A stretch of DNA of 64,000 nt from Macrophomina tecta. Lineage: Eukaryota > Ascomycota > Dothideomycetes > Botryosphaeriales > Botryosphaeriaceae. Shown one piece after another: positions 38,837 to 49,475 of the stretch (position 1 is the stretch's first letter; each line of letters starts with the position of its first letter). Both the position numbers and the translations under genes were made by a program. The notes under the pieces are model-generated. The model made no database searches. It was not told the origin of the DNA and saw only the letters and a list, made by a program, of their open reading frames with translations. The DNA lies in NCBI GenBank assembly GCA_024180945.1, contig JAKSGN010000023.1:620001-684000 (forward strand), given 5' to 3'.

Positions 38837-41800
38837 ACCGCTAAAAGTAATCCACGCGAACTTAGGAAAGAGCGGGACAGCGCAGTACAGCCTACTAAAC
38901 GACGAAGACCTTAGCGATTTTAGCATCATGTTCATCTCGGAGCCAAGCTGCTTTCGCAAGCCTGGTGGCGAGACTGCGGCAGCACCCGTTACCCACCCAT
39001 ACTGGAAGCAACTACTACCGACAGCGTCGAGGCACGGTCGCCATCCCTACCGCTCGATGATTTGGATTCGCAAGGACACGCAAGCCAGGCAGATAGCAGT
39101 ATCTTCTACCGATATCACAGCCGCAATCATCACACTGCGGGACCGAATTATTTTCGTAGCAGCCGTGTACGTCGCCAAGAAGGAAAATATAGACGATCCG
39201 GGGCTCAGTAGCGCGCTTGAGCACCTTCGAACGGCAATCACACAGGTAAGAAGCCAAACTAATGGGGTGCTGGAGCTCCTTATCTGCGGGGACTTCAACA
39301 GGCACGACCAGCTGTGGGGAGGCGACCTTGTATACGGCTCACCACGTAGCGGAGAGGGCGCGCCGATAATTGATTTTATGGAAGACTTTCATCTGCAGAG
39401 CCTGCTGCCTAGAGGCACGGTCACTTACGAGTCGGCCGGACGCAATTCCACAGTCGATCTTATCCTAGCGTCGCCCCAACTAACGGAAGAGATGAGCAAC
39501 TGTAGTCCTACTAGCACGGCGTACGGGCATGATCATCTAGCCATCGGGGCCCATTTTGAGACTGATGTGCCCCATCAGGAAGTAGAAGCGCAGTACACGT
39601 TCCGCAGCGCCAACTGGGAGGCCGTCAGAAGTGATATAAGAAAGAAGCTTATCGAGGAGCTACCTTCAGAGCACCAAGGCGTCGAAAGCCTTGCCAATTA
39701 CCTATCGGAAACAGTCTCGGCAGCCATCCAGCGCTGCATCCCCAAAGCGAAACCGTCATCATACGTGAAGAGGTGGTGGACGGCTGACCTCAGTCAGCTG
39801 CGGAGGTCGTTTACGTTCATTAGAAACGAAACAAGAGGACGGCGAAGGTGGGGCCAGCCGGATACCTGGTTAGAAGCACAGGCAAGGGAAGCGGCGAAGA
39901 GATTCCATGATACCGTGAGGCGCCAGAGGCGGAGATGCTGGAAGGACTTTCTTGCAGAGCCGACTAACATCTGGAAAGCGGCCAAGTATCTCAACGAGCC
40001 GGGAAGCAGCGGCTTCGCTCACATTGCACGCCTTCAGCACCAAGAGGGCTACGCGGAGTCCTGCGAGGAGCTCTCGGAGACGTTGGTGAGGAACTTCTTC
40101 CAGGAGCTCCCTGAAATGCAGAGTACTCAGATCGAGGCGGCTCAGAGCTTTGTTGAGCCGGTCGAACACGCACCGCTAATCTTGGAGGGAGTAAAAGAAG
40201 CCATTTTCCGGGCCAGTCCATTCAAAGTACCTGGATCAGACAGAATTCCCGCATTTATGCGGCGCGAGCTTTGGTCAGTGGTGGGCAAGTATATCTATCA
40301 GCTGTTCAACGAATCGCTACAACAGGGCTGCTTACCTAGCCGTTGGAGCATCGCGAGAATCATTCCGCTGCGCAAGACAGGAAAGTCGGCAGAGGTGCCG
40401 CAAGGATACAATCCAATCTCGCTTTTGTCGATGTTGGGCAAAGCGTTGGAATCAGTGGTAGCAGAGAGGATCCCTGCTCTGGCAGAGGAACACTCTACTA
40501 CCTAAGAACTGCTTCGGAGGTAGAAAGCAACGGTCCACGGTGCAGGCACTAACGGTCCTTCGGCAGTGCATCTACGACGCGTGGCGCGAAGCAAGGTTCT
40601 CTCGCTCCTGTCGTTCGACGTCAAGGGAGCCTACAACGGTGTTGCCCGAGATGTGCTCCTCCAGCGGCTGCGACAAAGAAGGATTCCGGAAGTGCTAGTC
40701 AAATGGGTGGAAGCATTCTGCTCCAAAAGGAGTGCCTCGGTAGTGGTAAACGGCACGACGTCCAGGGTGATGGACCTACCGCAGGCAGGACTCCTACGGG
40801 GCTCGCCTCTCTCACCGATACTATTCCTATTCTTCAACGCCGACTTGGTGCATTCCGTAACCAACAGGAACAAAGGAGCCATCGCGTTTATTGATGACTA
40901 CAGCGCCTGGGTGACCGGCTCTTCCGCAAGCGATACTGTTGCGAAGCTTCAAAGGCCGGTGGTGGCTCGAGCCGAAGAGTGGGAATCTACGAGCGGCGCG
41001 ACGTTTGAAGCAGAGAAAACGATGCTTATCCGCTTTACGCGGAATGAGCAGAGGCGATCTGGCCAGCCGATAATAGTTAAGGGAAGAGAGTTGCACTCAA
41101 AGGCAGAAGCAAAGATCCTAGGTGTCGTCTTCGACCAGGAACTCCGGTTTAAGGCTCATGCGGGGAGGATCGCAAAAAGGGGCGTTCAGGCAGCCCTGGT
41201 GCTAAAGCGACTACAGGACCTTCGACCTAGCAGCGTGCGCCAGCTCTTCTCAGCCACCGTAACCCCGGCGGTCGACTATGCGGCTCCAATATGGGCGCCA
41301 GCCATAACGGCACCACTGATGAAATCACTCGAGGCAGTGCAGAGAATCGCGGGCAGAGCAATCACCGGGGCGTTCAGGACGGTAGCGCTGCCTATCCTCG
41401 AAGCCGAGGCAGCGATTCTACCTGTCAAGATCCGCCTCTATCAGCAACTGCTTCGATTTTGGGTTAGCTGCCACACTCTGCCGCAGAAACACCCGTTTTG
41501 GAAGCTGAAGCGTGCAATCGCCCCGGCCAGCAAGAGGCTCGTGTCCCCGCTGCAGCGAATAATGCGGGCGGCTAGAGAGATTGACGCGGAACGCCTCGAA
41601 ACGATCCGTCCATTTGTAAAAATGCCGTGGGCCGACAGACCAGCCGTTCAGATTGACTCCCTAGAGCCGGCGAAGCTCCGAGCCAGCTCTCCGCCAAGGT
41701 CAGAGGTAGCCATCTTCACGTGTGGCGCGCAAAGAAGCGGCAAGCTCGGAACCGGCGTCTTTTGCGTGGATAGTAGGGGCACGACCATCGTCGCTCACTC

Positions 41801-42688
41801 ATGTCTGGTCGGCAAATCTGAGTCAGTAGACAGATTATTCGCAGACCTCCAGGCAATCCACCCAGCAGTAGAGCTAATATAGGGCACGTGGTCATCTGCG
41901 ATGGTGGCTGCATATCCCGAAGCAGCCAAGGTAAAACACGCTATCTATAGTAACAGCAAGACAGCCCTCCGTCTCCTCCGCAGGCCGCAACAAGTGCCGC
42001 GTCAGGAAACTATTCGAAACATCCTCCGCTTATTAGACCAGATCAGATGCAACAAAGGACCGCCCGTCGAGTTCAGGTGGGTGCCAGCGCGCGAAGGGAT
42101 TGTAGGGAGCGACAAGGCGCATAGCTTGGCACTACAAGCTACAGAGAACAACCAAGAACCTCTTTTAGGCAATCTACTACGGCCGCTAGCACTGGCTCGG
42201 TGTAGGGAATCATTTTGAGACTGTGGAGGAGAACATTCGAAGCTTCCAAGGTCGGCGAGTCGATCCGCAAGCTTGGCCGAGCGTTGGCACATTTCCACAC
42301 CAAGAAGCTCTATGACCAACTGAACTACAAAGAAGCCGCGGCGATTGCGCAACTAAGAACGTCGAAAGCGAGCCTAAACGAACCGCTGTATAAGATCAAG
42401 CGAGCAGAGGCGCCCTCGTGTAACTGCGGAGCGGAGAGGGAAACAGTCAAGCACTTCCTTTTGGAGTGTCCGCGTTGGATGGATCTGCGCGCTAGATTAC
42501 AGATTGACCTGGGAAGTAGATTCGGTGATCTCGCGTTCATGCTAGGCGGATGGTCGGGCACGAGAAAGCCCGACGGTAGGTATGCAGATGGGCCGCCGGA
42601 GAAGTGGCGGGCGGACATGCGCGCAGTTAAAGCAACAGCAGTATTTGCTCTGGCCACGGGAAGACTGATCAGAACCAAAGACTGGTAG
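38829..42688 (+). pseudogene. LINE copy 2 ORF2, three lesions
   Basis: The endonuclease (GDFNRHDQLWGG, STVDLILAS, YGHDHLAIGA) and RT (AFIDDYSAWVTG) are recognisable. The frame is broken by a 2-bp loss in a CTCT repeat at about 40490-40497, where the frame ends EEHSTT instead of EEHSLLPKNHFGG. It is broken again by an in-frame TAG at 41880-41882 and a frameshift near 42215. The last two are shared with copy 4. It also has LLRGSPLSP where other copies have LPQGSPLSP, a change in a conserved RT motif. Confidence 0.8.
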
Positions 42689-43065
42689 CAACTAGAGACT
42701 GAGAGCTCAATCCTTCTCTGAGCAAAGCAATCCCTTCTCCAACCAGCCGTCACGCCGCTACAGGGACTGACAGCACTCGGGAAGTGGTCTCGAAGGGGAT
42801 GGTATGAGGGGTGCATGGAGGACAGCTCTGCTTTTACATTTCCTTTTTTTCCTTGCGTTCGTTAAGCTTTATCTATTAGTCGATTTGTCTGTGTCTATTT
42901 TCAGATCGTTGAACTGGAGGGAGGTATGGTTTCTTTGCATACAGTGTGCTGGGCCTCGAATGAACCGGGATCCCAATGTAGCTTAGCGTAGGATAGTGTT
43001 CTTTGTCCCTATGGTCTGCTGAGGCCGACGGGGTGTATGAATCATCATCATCATCATCATCATCA

Positions 43066-43133
43066 ACCCCCTCGACAGGTTTTCTCCCTCTTTGGTGTTT
43101 GGATCCTTAGAGGCAGAGGCCCGCTCGTTACAC
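43066..43133 (-). repeat. inverted 5' end of the LINE (67 bp)
   Basis: This is the reverse complement of the first 67 bp of LINE copy 1 (24138-24204), from TGTAACGAGCGGGCC to CCTGTCGAGGGGGTT. It shares the five-G variant with the start of copy 2 (37108), whereas copy 1 has four Gs. Together with 24138-24204 it frames the whole 19-kb LINE nest as an inverted repeat. Confidence 0.9.
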
Positions 43134-43480
43134 CATGCTGTATGCCATGCGTCTTGAGCGCGTCATACGCTTCTTCGTAGGAGCCGTAGAGCAGGTCTAG
43201 AGGGGCCGCAATGTCTCCCATGTTGTTCAAGAACAAGAGAACAAACTTAACACCTACGTGCTTCGATGACTGTCTACCTGCGGCAGAGACGCGGTGGTGT
43301 TGCAGTGGTTTCGCGTTCGTAAATTACGCGCTAAGCCAGGTTAAGGAAAGTAACATCCACTAGCACTAGCGTTGGGGACAAATCTCATCTTGGGGACAAA
43401 TCTCACTAGCCGATTCGTGAAGCCTCCATCATAAACCTAGTTCTACCTGGACGTCAAATACTTGCTTCATTGTCTCCACC
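43134..43480. other. promoter-side spacer of the BTB gene
   Basis: No gene is seen. A short direct repeat (TTGGGGACAAATCTCA twice, 43373-43405) lies 75-108 bp before the ATG of the BTB gene. Confidence 0.45.
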
Positions 43481-44587
43481 ATGTCATCCAGAGTCGTAAT
43501 TGATCCCGACGGGGATGTCCTTTTACAACTTCACCAGGAGCCGTTCAGCGAGGTCACCTCTGAAGCCTCGGACGAAAAGACCGAAGAAAAGAAACCGGAG
43601 ACTCTCGAGCTTACAGTGTCCTCCAAAGTGTTGTCTCTCACCTCACCGGTATTCAAAGCAATGCTCGATGGCAAGTTCAAAGAAGGTATTGAGCTCGCCG
43701 AGAAAAAGGCATCTTACCAGTCTTACACATTGCCTCTGCCCGACGACAGAGAAGCAACAGCCATACTGGTTAGAGTCCTTCACTTCAACCTAACTGGTAT
43801 TCCCGAGAAACCAACTCCGATTTGCCTGGAGAAGCTGGCGTTTCTGTGCGACAAGTACCAGTGTATAGATGTCATGAAGTACTGCGGTGCTCTTTGGCTT
43901 CGCGACTGGTTGTTGGAATATAATGACAAGGACCCCACCATAGATGATCTTTGTCGGCTTCTTATTTTCGCGTATGTCGTTGATCTTCCTAAGGAATTCA
44001 CGGATACTGCATGGAAGCTCTTCCTCCATCACCAAGGTCCATTCTTGTCGCCGTACACGCAGGCAGTCATACTGGTAGATCATCCACTACTCCACCAAGA
44101 TTTAGCTCGTAAGGATAGCCTAATTTTCTGCTTCTGGTTTCGTGACTAACCAGCAAACCCTGAGCTAGACCACTTGAACGCAACAAGATTCAAATTCTGT
44201 CAGTCATTTTATCGGGGAATGATGGCGCCTCTCAACCAAGACTGGAAGACACTCACTGGACCATGTTACGCAGCTGCGAAGGCAGTTGGGTCATACTTCG
44301 ATTCTCTTCGGACTGAAGGGATCCTACCACAAGATCTCGAATTCACCGGCCATAAGTTCTGTGATCTCATCCAAAAGGTTTCACGACTGGCATACGTCTC
44401 TCCCTCACAGCAGAGGTGTTCATACAAATGTCCATGCCAGCACGACTCTATTCGCGACTTGACAAGCAACCTGAAGCACGAAGTTAGACTTATCAAAGAG
44501 CAGCAGAAGACTTTTATTTGTCTGGATTGTGTAAAAACCGACGGCAATTCCAAGGGAGAAGGAAAGTGCCGAATTTCTCATTCCTGA
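43481..44587 (+). CDS. BTB/POZ-domain protein
   Basis: Exons are 43481-44108 and 44169-44587, joined by a 60-nt intron (GTAAGG, branch-like GACTAAC, acceptor GCTAG). Without splicing a single TAA at 44147 would interrupt the otherwise same-frame coding sequence. The N-terminus has the fungal BTB pattern VVIDPDGDVLLQL ... LTVSSKVLSLTSPVFKAML ... LPLPDDREATAILVRVLHF, followed by a helical region (LEKLAFLCDKYQCIDVMKY). The second exon carries Cys pairs near the end (CSYKCPCQHDS, CLDCVKTD). Fungal BTB proteins of this type are numerous and mostly uncharacterised; BTB domains mediate dimerisation and Cullin-3 adaptor roles in characterised cases. A function here is not assigned. Confidence 0.75.
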
Positions 44588-44633
44588 CTGATCCGGGAGA
44601 AGTGAGGATATTCGCCTCGGTGCATCTTCAGTA

Positions 44634-44749
44634 ATCCTAAGGCCTATGCTTTATGGTAAACAGCCCTCTTTCCCATTCTCTCTGCTCTGGTTGGCCAGAT
44701 GCTAGTCTGTGTGCGGGCGGTCGGAGGAACATCAAAATTCTGCCGCTAT
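44634..44749 (+). repeat. dispersed repeat block, copy 2
   Basis: It matches 31294-31401 at roughly four of five positions, including GCCCTCTTTCCCATTCTCTCT and AAAATTCTGCCGCTA. It lies about 135 bp upstream of the gene at 44884 and may be part of that repeat-like gene's mobile unit or promoter. Confidence 0.6.
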
Positions 44750-44883
44750 CTCCACCGATATCCCTCACAAGGCAAAGCAACAGGATAAACTTTTAGTCAC
44801 GAAAATCTCACGCTAGGACAGGGGCACGAAAATACAGCGCGTCGGACTTGCTCAAGCAATTTCCCATAGTCGGCCGATAAACC

Positions 44884-47543
44884 ATGGACCTTTTTGAATA
44901 CTATCAATCGTACAGCCTCCTCATCTGCAAACCGTGCGCCTATGCCATTCCGCCACCTCACCTACGCGCCCAATTATCGCCAATCACGAGCAACATGTCC
45001 GCAACACTACCGGCGTTACAGCTAATAACAGAGGTGTTCGACCCACCGGCCTATCCCGTGCAGTCACGCGTATGGTGAAGACAATACAAGAGACCTACAA
45101 TCTTGTCGATCCACGCACCACTAAGATTCTTATTCCGCCTATCGATTCTGCACCAATTCCTGGCTTGCAGCTGCACCGTGGCTATCAGTGCAGTCTCTGC
45201 CCATTGATACACTGCAGTCAACAATCCAGCGGCGACAGCAGCTTGAGAAAGCATTTCAATTCTACCCATCGCACGCGATCTCGCCGAGCGGGTAGACCGA
45301 GTAGGATCATTTGGAGTTTATGGGAGGACGAAGAACCGATATTTCACGAGGTTGACTGTCAACGGTTTTTCGTCTCAGGACATCAAAGCTCCTTCTTCCG
45401 GGCTACCGCTAAGCAAGCTAGGCAAGAGAATCTGACGGCTATTCGAGAAGGCGACATTATTCGGGATATAATTAACAAACAGCTTAGCGACAACAGTCGA
45501 GAGCTAGAAAGGACCAGCCGGACTTTTCAAGATCGGACCAGCAAAACCGAAGTCTCTCCTTGGCTTGATGTGGCCCGCTGGGCCCACTATTGCGACGGCT
45601 TAGACCCGACAAGACTAGTGCCGCTCGCAAATGCCGCGAACCCTTATTTAGAGCGCGACCTACTGCTCTTAAGCGACAGTCTCGATCGCTTGGTAGAACA
45701 GGCCTGTGTTTCAATTCGTAACGGGAAAGTTAGTGTGTTCGACCTGGCTACGATCAACAGCTTTATCGTAGGTGAAGCCAATAAGTCGGAACGTCCACTG
45801 GCTGTGAACCTACAGAAGCAGACCCTTCGCACCTATAAGCTTCTTTGGAAGCGCTTACTCTGTTTTACCTACCGGGCCAGTCGAAAGAACCATGGATTGC
45901 AGCTACGCCATCGACTGACTACCGCACAGCTTAACTATTTGGACCGCGCCATGTCTGTTGCGCGGAGTTTATCGATGCTGCTAGCTACACCCACTACTGT
46001 CTCTCTTACCGCTCCTAATACCGCTCCTGGAACTGCAACAAACAGAACCCAGGAAAAGACAGAGTCTGAGCTCGATAGGTCTTGCCTTTTGCTTTGCATA
46101 TCGCTATTGGATCATCGGCTTCGAGGCAGTCACTTTGAAAGCGTTATCGTCGGCTTCCTTGCAGTGCTAAGCCTTGATGAGAAGAACGGCTATACCTTCC
46201 ACGGGCCGGTTAACTATTCACCTTATCTGTCCAGATTCATCAAAATGGCTCAAATACTTGTCATCGACCGCGCGATCATCGCAGCAGAGGAAGGAACCGT
46301 CGAAAATACTTCGGATGCGATTAGTGAGATGCATCAGCATTTCCTTGCACGCGGATCCCATACCGCATTTGACTGGGCATATCGAATGCGTGCATACGCA
46401 AAGAAGGAGATCGTCAGCACTACATATCGCGGCTTTGTCATCTGGTCCGAAGACAAGCAGGCTATATCTTACAAGAAGACCACTATAAGACTTAACGACT
46501 TTAGAGACTTCGTGGCGGTGCAGGTACGCTTAGCCCAGAAGGAGCTACGAGACCTTCTCTTTTACAAGCCAGAAGAGCCTTCACCTCGCCTTCACCTCGA
46601 CTACTTGCAGGATAACTGTAGCAATGCGCAAACAGGCTGGAACTTTCTAATAGATCCACGAACTGTGGAGCAGTTACGCCTCGCAGGCCATAATGGACTC
46701 CTCTCTTATATCCTTCAGGACCGCTGGCTCATGGATGAGTTTGTGGAGTTAGGCGCAGATCGCCAGCTATGTTGGAAAAATGCCGGTGTGAAGAAATACC
46801 TTTCGAAGGTGGACACCTTTTTAGAGCGGTTGCTGCTCCTTGTTCACCTGACATCTGGGCAGCCGGCCCGCGGGACAGAGCTGCTCAGCCTGCAGCACTG
46901 CAACACCGCGCAGGGCTATCACAGGAGCATTTTTCTCGAAGATGGTCTGATAGGAACTGTTACATCTTATCATAAGGGGTACAATATCACCGGCACTACA
47001 AAGATCATTCACCGCTATCTTCCGAGAGAAGTGAGCGAGCTACTGGTACGCTACCTTTGGTTAGTGCTTCCATTCTGGCAAAGTCTTGAAGCCTTAGCTT
47101 GCCATAGGAAGGATCCACCATCGCCCTTCCTGTGGCCAAAGGGTACTGGGAGCTGGAATTCAAATCGTCTGAGCCGAGTACTTTCAAGGGAGGCGGCTGC
47201 ACACATGAAGACATCACTGAATGTTATGGGATACCGTCATATTGCGATTGCAATTTCTCGCATGTATCTTAGGTGTGGAGGGTTCCGGGATGATTATGGC
47301 TTCGACCAGCGAATTCTAGATGAGCAAGCTACGCACGGATCTTGGATAGCAGGCACAATATACGCTCGGGAGATGCAGGAGGCACCGGGTCACGTTGAGG
47401 GACGCAGAAGGGAATTTCGAGCGGTAAGTCGGGAGTGGCATACCTTTCTTGGGTTTGATGTTCGTTTTGAAGCAGGTAAACGGCGTGTTCTTGAGGATAT
47501 AGATGAGGAGTATGTCATTTCAAAGAAGCAGTGCCTGAGCTAA
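44884..47543 (+). CDS. zinc-finger protein with tyrosine-recombinase-like C-terminus, one frameshift near the start
   Basis: The start at 44884 (MDLFEYYQSYSLLICKPC) is chosen because a related copy at 55180 begins the same way (RLLVCKDC). The frame shifts at about 45060-45075, and the rest is open to 47543 (main frame from 44934, 869 codons). A C2H2-like finger CSLCPLIHC ... LRKHFNSTH follows PIPGLQLHRGYQ, the arrangement of fungal DUF3505-type proteins. The C-terminal third has the order expected of a tyrosine recombinase: Arg646 in SGQPARGTELLSL, Lys681 in SYHKGYN, Arg768-His769 in GYRHIAIAISR, His801 in ATHGSWIAG and Tyr810 in TIYAREM (main-frame numbering). Fungal relatives are known next to, or fused to, RecQ-type helicases. 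Recombinase activity is inferred from residue order alone. Confidence 0.65.
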
Positions 47544-47585
47544 ATAGACTTCAGCATTCCTACCTTCGCATAAATCTTTCTACAA

Positions 47586-48993
47586 GATCAAATTAGCGTG
47601 TTCGATCAGGCCCGTATTAACAGCTTCATGGCTGGCGAGCCCTCAGGCACGGAGCGGCTGCTCATGGTTAAGCTGCAGAAAAATACCTTCCGCACCTATA
47701 AACATCTCTGGAAGCGCCTTCTCTGCTTCGCCTGCCGGACGAGCCAGGTCGACCAACCAATCCGCCTTGCGCACCGGTTTACTCTGCCCCAACTCTCCTT
47801 TATCGAGGCTGTCCTATCGCTTTCGAGCGAGCTACACGCGCTTCTCTTAGACAGCGATAGCGGTAGCCCCGCCATTACGACCACCGCCGCCGCCGCCGCC
47901 ACTAATAGAATAACTCGCGCCCAAAGAGAGGCCGAAGTCTCTCTAGATAGGGCGTGCCTTATGCTTTGTATTTATCTCCTAGACCATAATATTCGCGGCA
48001 GCCATTTCGAAAGCCCTGTGCTTAGCTTCCTCGCCGTCCTCGGCATCGACGAGAAAAGAGATTGCGGCTTTCACGGACCACTCACGTACTCGCCTCAGCT
48101 CTCTAAATTCATTAAGATTGCGCAGATGCTCGTTATCGAGCGGGCCGTGCTCGCTGCGGATGAAGGGGCAGTCGAATACCCCTCTGACCTCCTCGAGGAC
48201 ATGAGACAGCGCTTTATGGTGCGGGGATCTCGTTCTGCTTTTGACTGGGCATTTAGGCTCCGCTCTTATGCAAAGAAGGTGGTTAGCAACATAACTGTTA
48301 CTGGCCACATTATCTGGTCAGAAGATTATAAGGCTGTGACCTATAAACAGACGATCCTGAGTATGGAGCGGCTCAAGTCTTTCGTTGCTACTGAGGTGCG
48401 CCTAGCTCAGCAGCAGCTACGAGATCTACTACTAGTCCATCCCAGAGGAGAAGCATGAGGAGGTCGTGCCCGCTCTCCTCCTCCATCGCCTGCAGGACGA
48501 CCACAGCAATAGCCAGAATTGCTGGAACTTTCTTAAGGATCCTAGAAATGCCGCTCAGTTCGACTTGCCTGGTGGAAGTGGCGGATAGCTGCTTAACCGC
48601 GTTCTTGATAACGACTGGCTACGGGACGAGCTCGTGTGTCTTGGCAAAAAGAGAGAACTGCGATGGAAGAAGCCGGCCGTGAGCCAGTACCTCGCTAGGG
48701 TTGACCGCTTCCTTGAGCGCCTACTGTTTCTGGTTCACTTAAAGTCTGGACAACCCGCACGTGGCACTGAACTGGTGAGCTTGCAGCACAGTAATACCCA
48801 GTAGGGTCACGACCGTGGGATATTTTTAGAGAATGGTCTCATTGGCACTGTTACGTCCTACCATAAGGGTTATAACGTCACTGGCTCGACGAAGATCATC
48901 TACCGCTATCTACCAAGAGAGGTTAGTGAGTTACTCGTATACCGCCTTTGGCTAGTCCTGCCATTTTGCCAAAAGCTTGAAACCTTGGCCTAA
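47586..48993 (+). pseudogene. second, truncated copy of the zinc-finger/recombinase-like gene
   Basis: It is in tandem, 42 bp after the first copy. It starts mid-protein (SVFDQARINSFMAGEPSG) and aligns with the first copy at lower identity through FDWAFRLRSYAKK. It continues across a frameshift near 48455 and in-frame stops to SGQPARGTELVSLQHSNTQ, SYHKGYNVTGSTK and LPREVSELL, ending at about 48993 before the Arg-His and Tyr boxes. It lacks the N-terminal finger and the catalytic end. Confidence 0.75.
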
Positions 48994-49004
48994 CCAAAAC
49001 GCCT

Positions 49005-49099
49005 GAGTCGACCGCGACCGTAGTCGACTGACTTGTGTATACAAATTCTCCGGGTAGGTTAGGGTTTGTGGGCCGCAGTCGACCGACCGCAGTCGACTC
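49005..49099. repeat. short element with imperfect terminal inverted repeats (MITE-like)
   Basis: The arms of about 26 bp (49005-49030 and 49074-49099) share GAGTCGAC.GCG, ..CG and GTCGACTG when one is reverse-complemented, with C/T differences and a 2-3 nt indel. The 43-bp centre contains GGTTAGGGTTT, resembling a telomere repeat. It lies just past the point where the second recombinase-like copy breaks off. No target-site duplication was confirmed. Confidence 0.45.
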
Positions 49100-49475
49100 A
49101 CAAAAAGGAACTTAGATTTGGCTAAGCTTTAGGCAAGCTATAGGGCTTGATCTAGTGACTACTTTTACTATAAAGCTCATTAAATCTAACTGCTATATCG
49201 TAAGAAATTTGGTGCTTAGGGTAACATTGGGGTAAGGTTGATGGGGCTGCGCGCGGCCCGTGCAGAGGAGCAAGGGTTAACGTAGTTAATAAGCGAAACG
49301 TTCGGGCATTTCTTGGCACCACGAAAACACCACCATCTTTCTTGCATTATGACACCACCAGTTAATTTTGTAAGGATACTGACGCGTTACTTCTTCATTG
49401 TCGTCCCAATTCGGAATCTTTAATATTTCGCTTTTATGAGCAGCCCCACCTTCATTTCCGATTGTTCGAGAACTC

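Larger units (their letters stand above)
37108..43065 (+). mobile_element. LINE copy 2, nearly full length, mosaic and rearranged
   Basis: It begins at CCTGTCGAGGGGG, which is nucleotide 54 or so of the element, and ends with an (ATC)n tail at about 43040-43065. The missing first 53 nt plus a 15-bp overlap lie inverted just downstream at 43066-43133. The first 1.85 kb is identical to copy 1, the middle is clearly diverged from both relatives, and 41263-42627 is identical to copy 4. The order is 5' UTR, ORF1 and ORF2 with endonuclease, RT, RNase H and a CCHC-like end. Confidence 0.85.

Noticed and set aside
49056..49067. Telomere repeat or chromosome end
   Set aside because: Only about one and a half TTAGGG-like units are present inside a short inverted-repeat element with genes on both sides.
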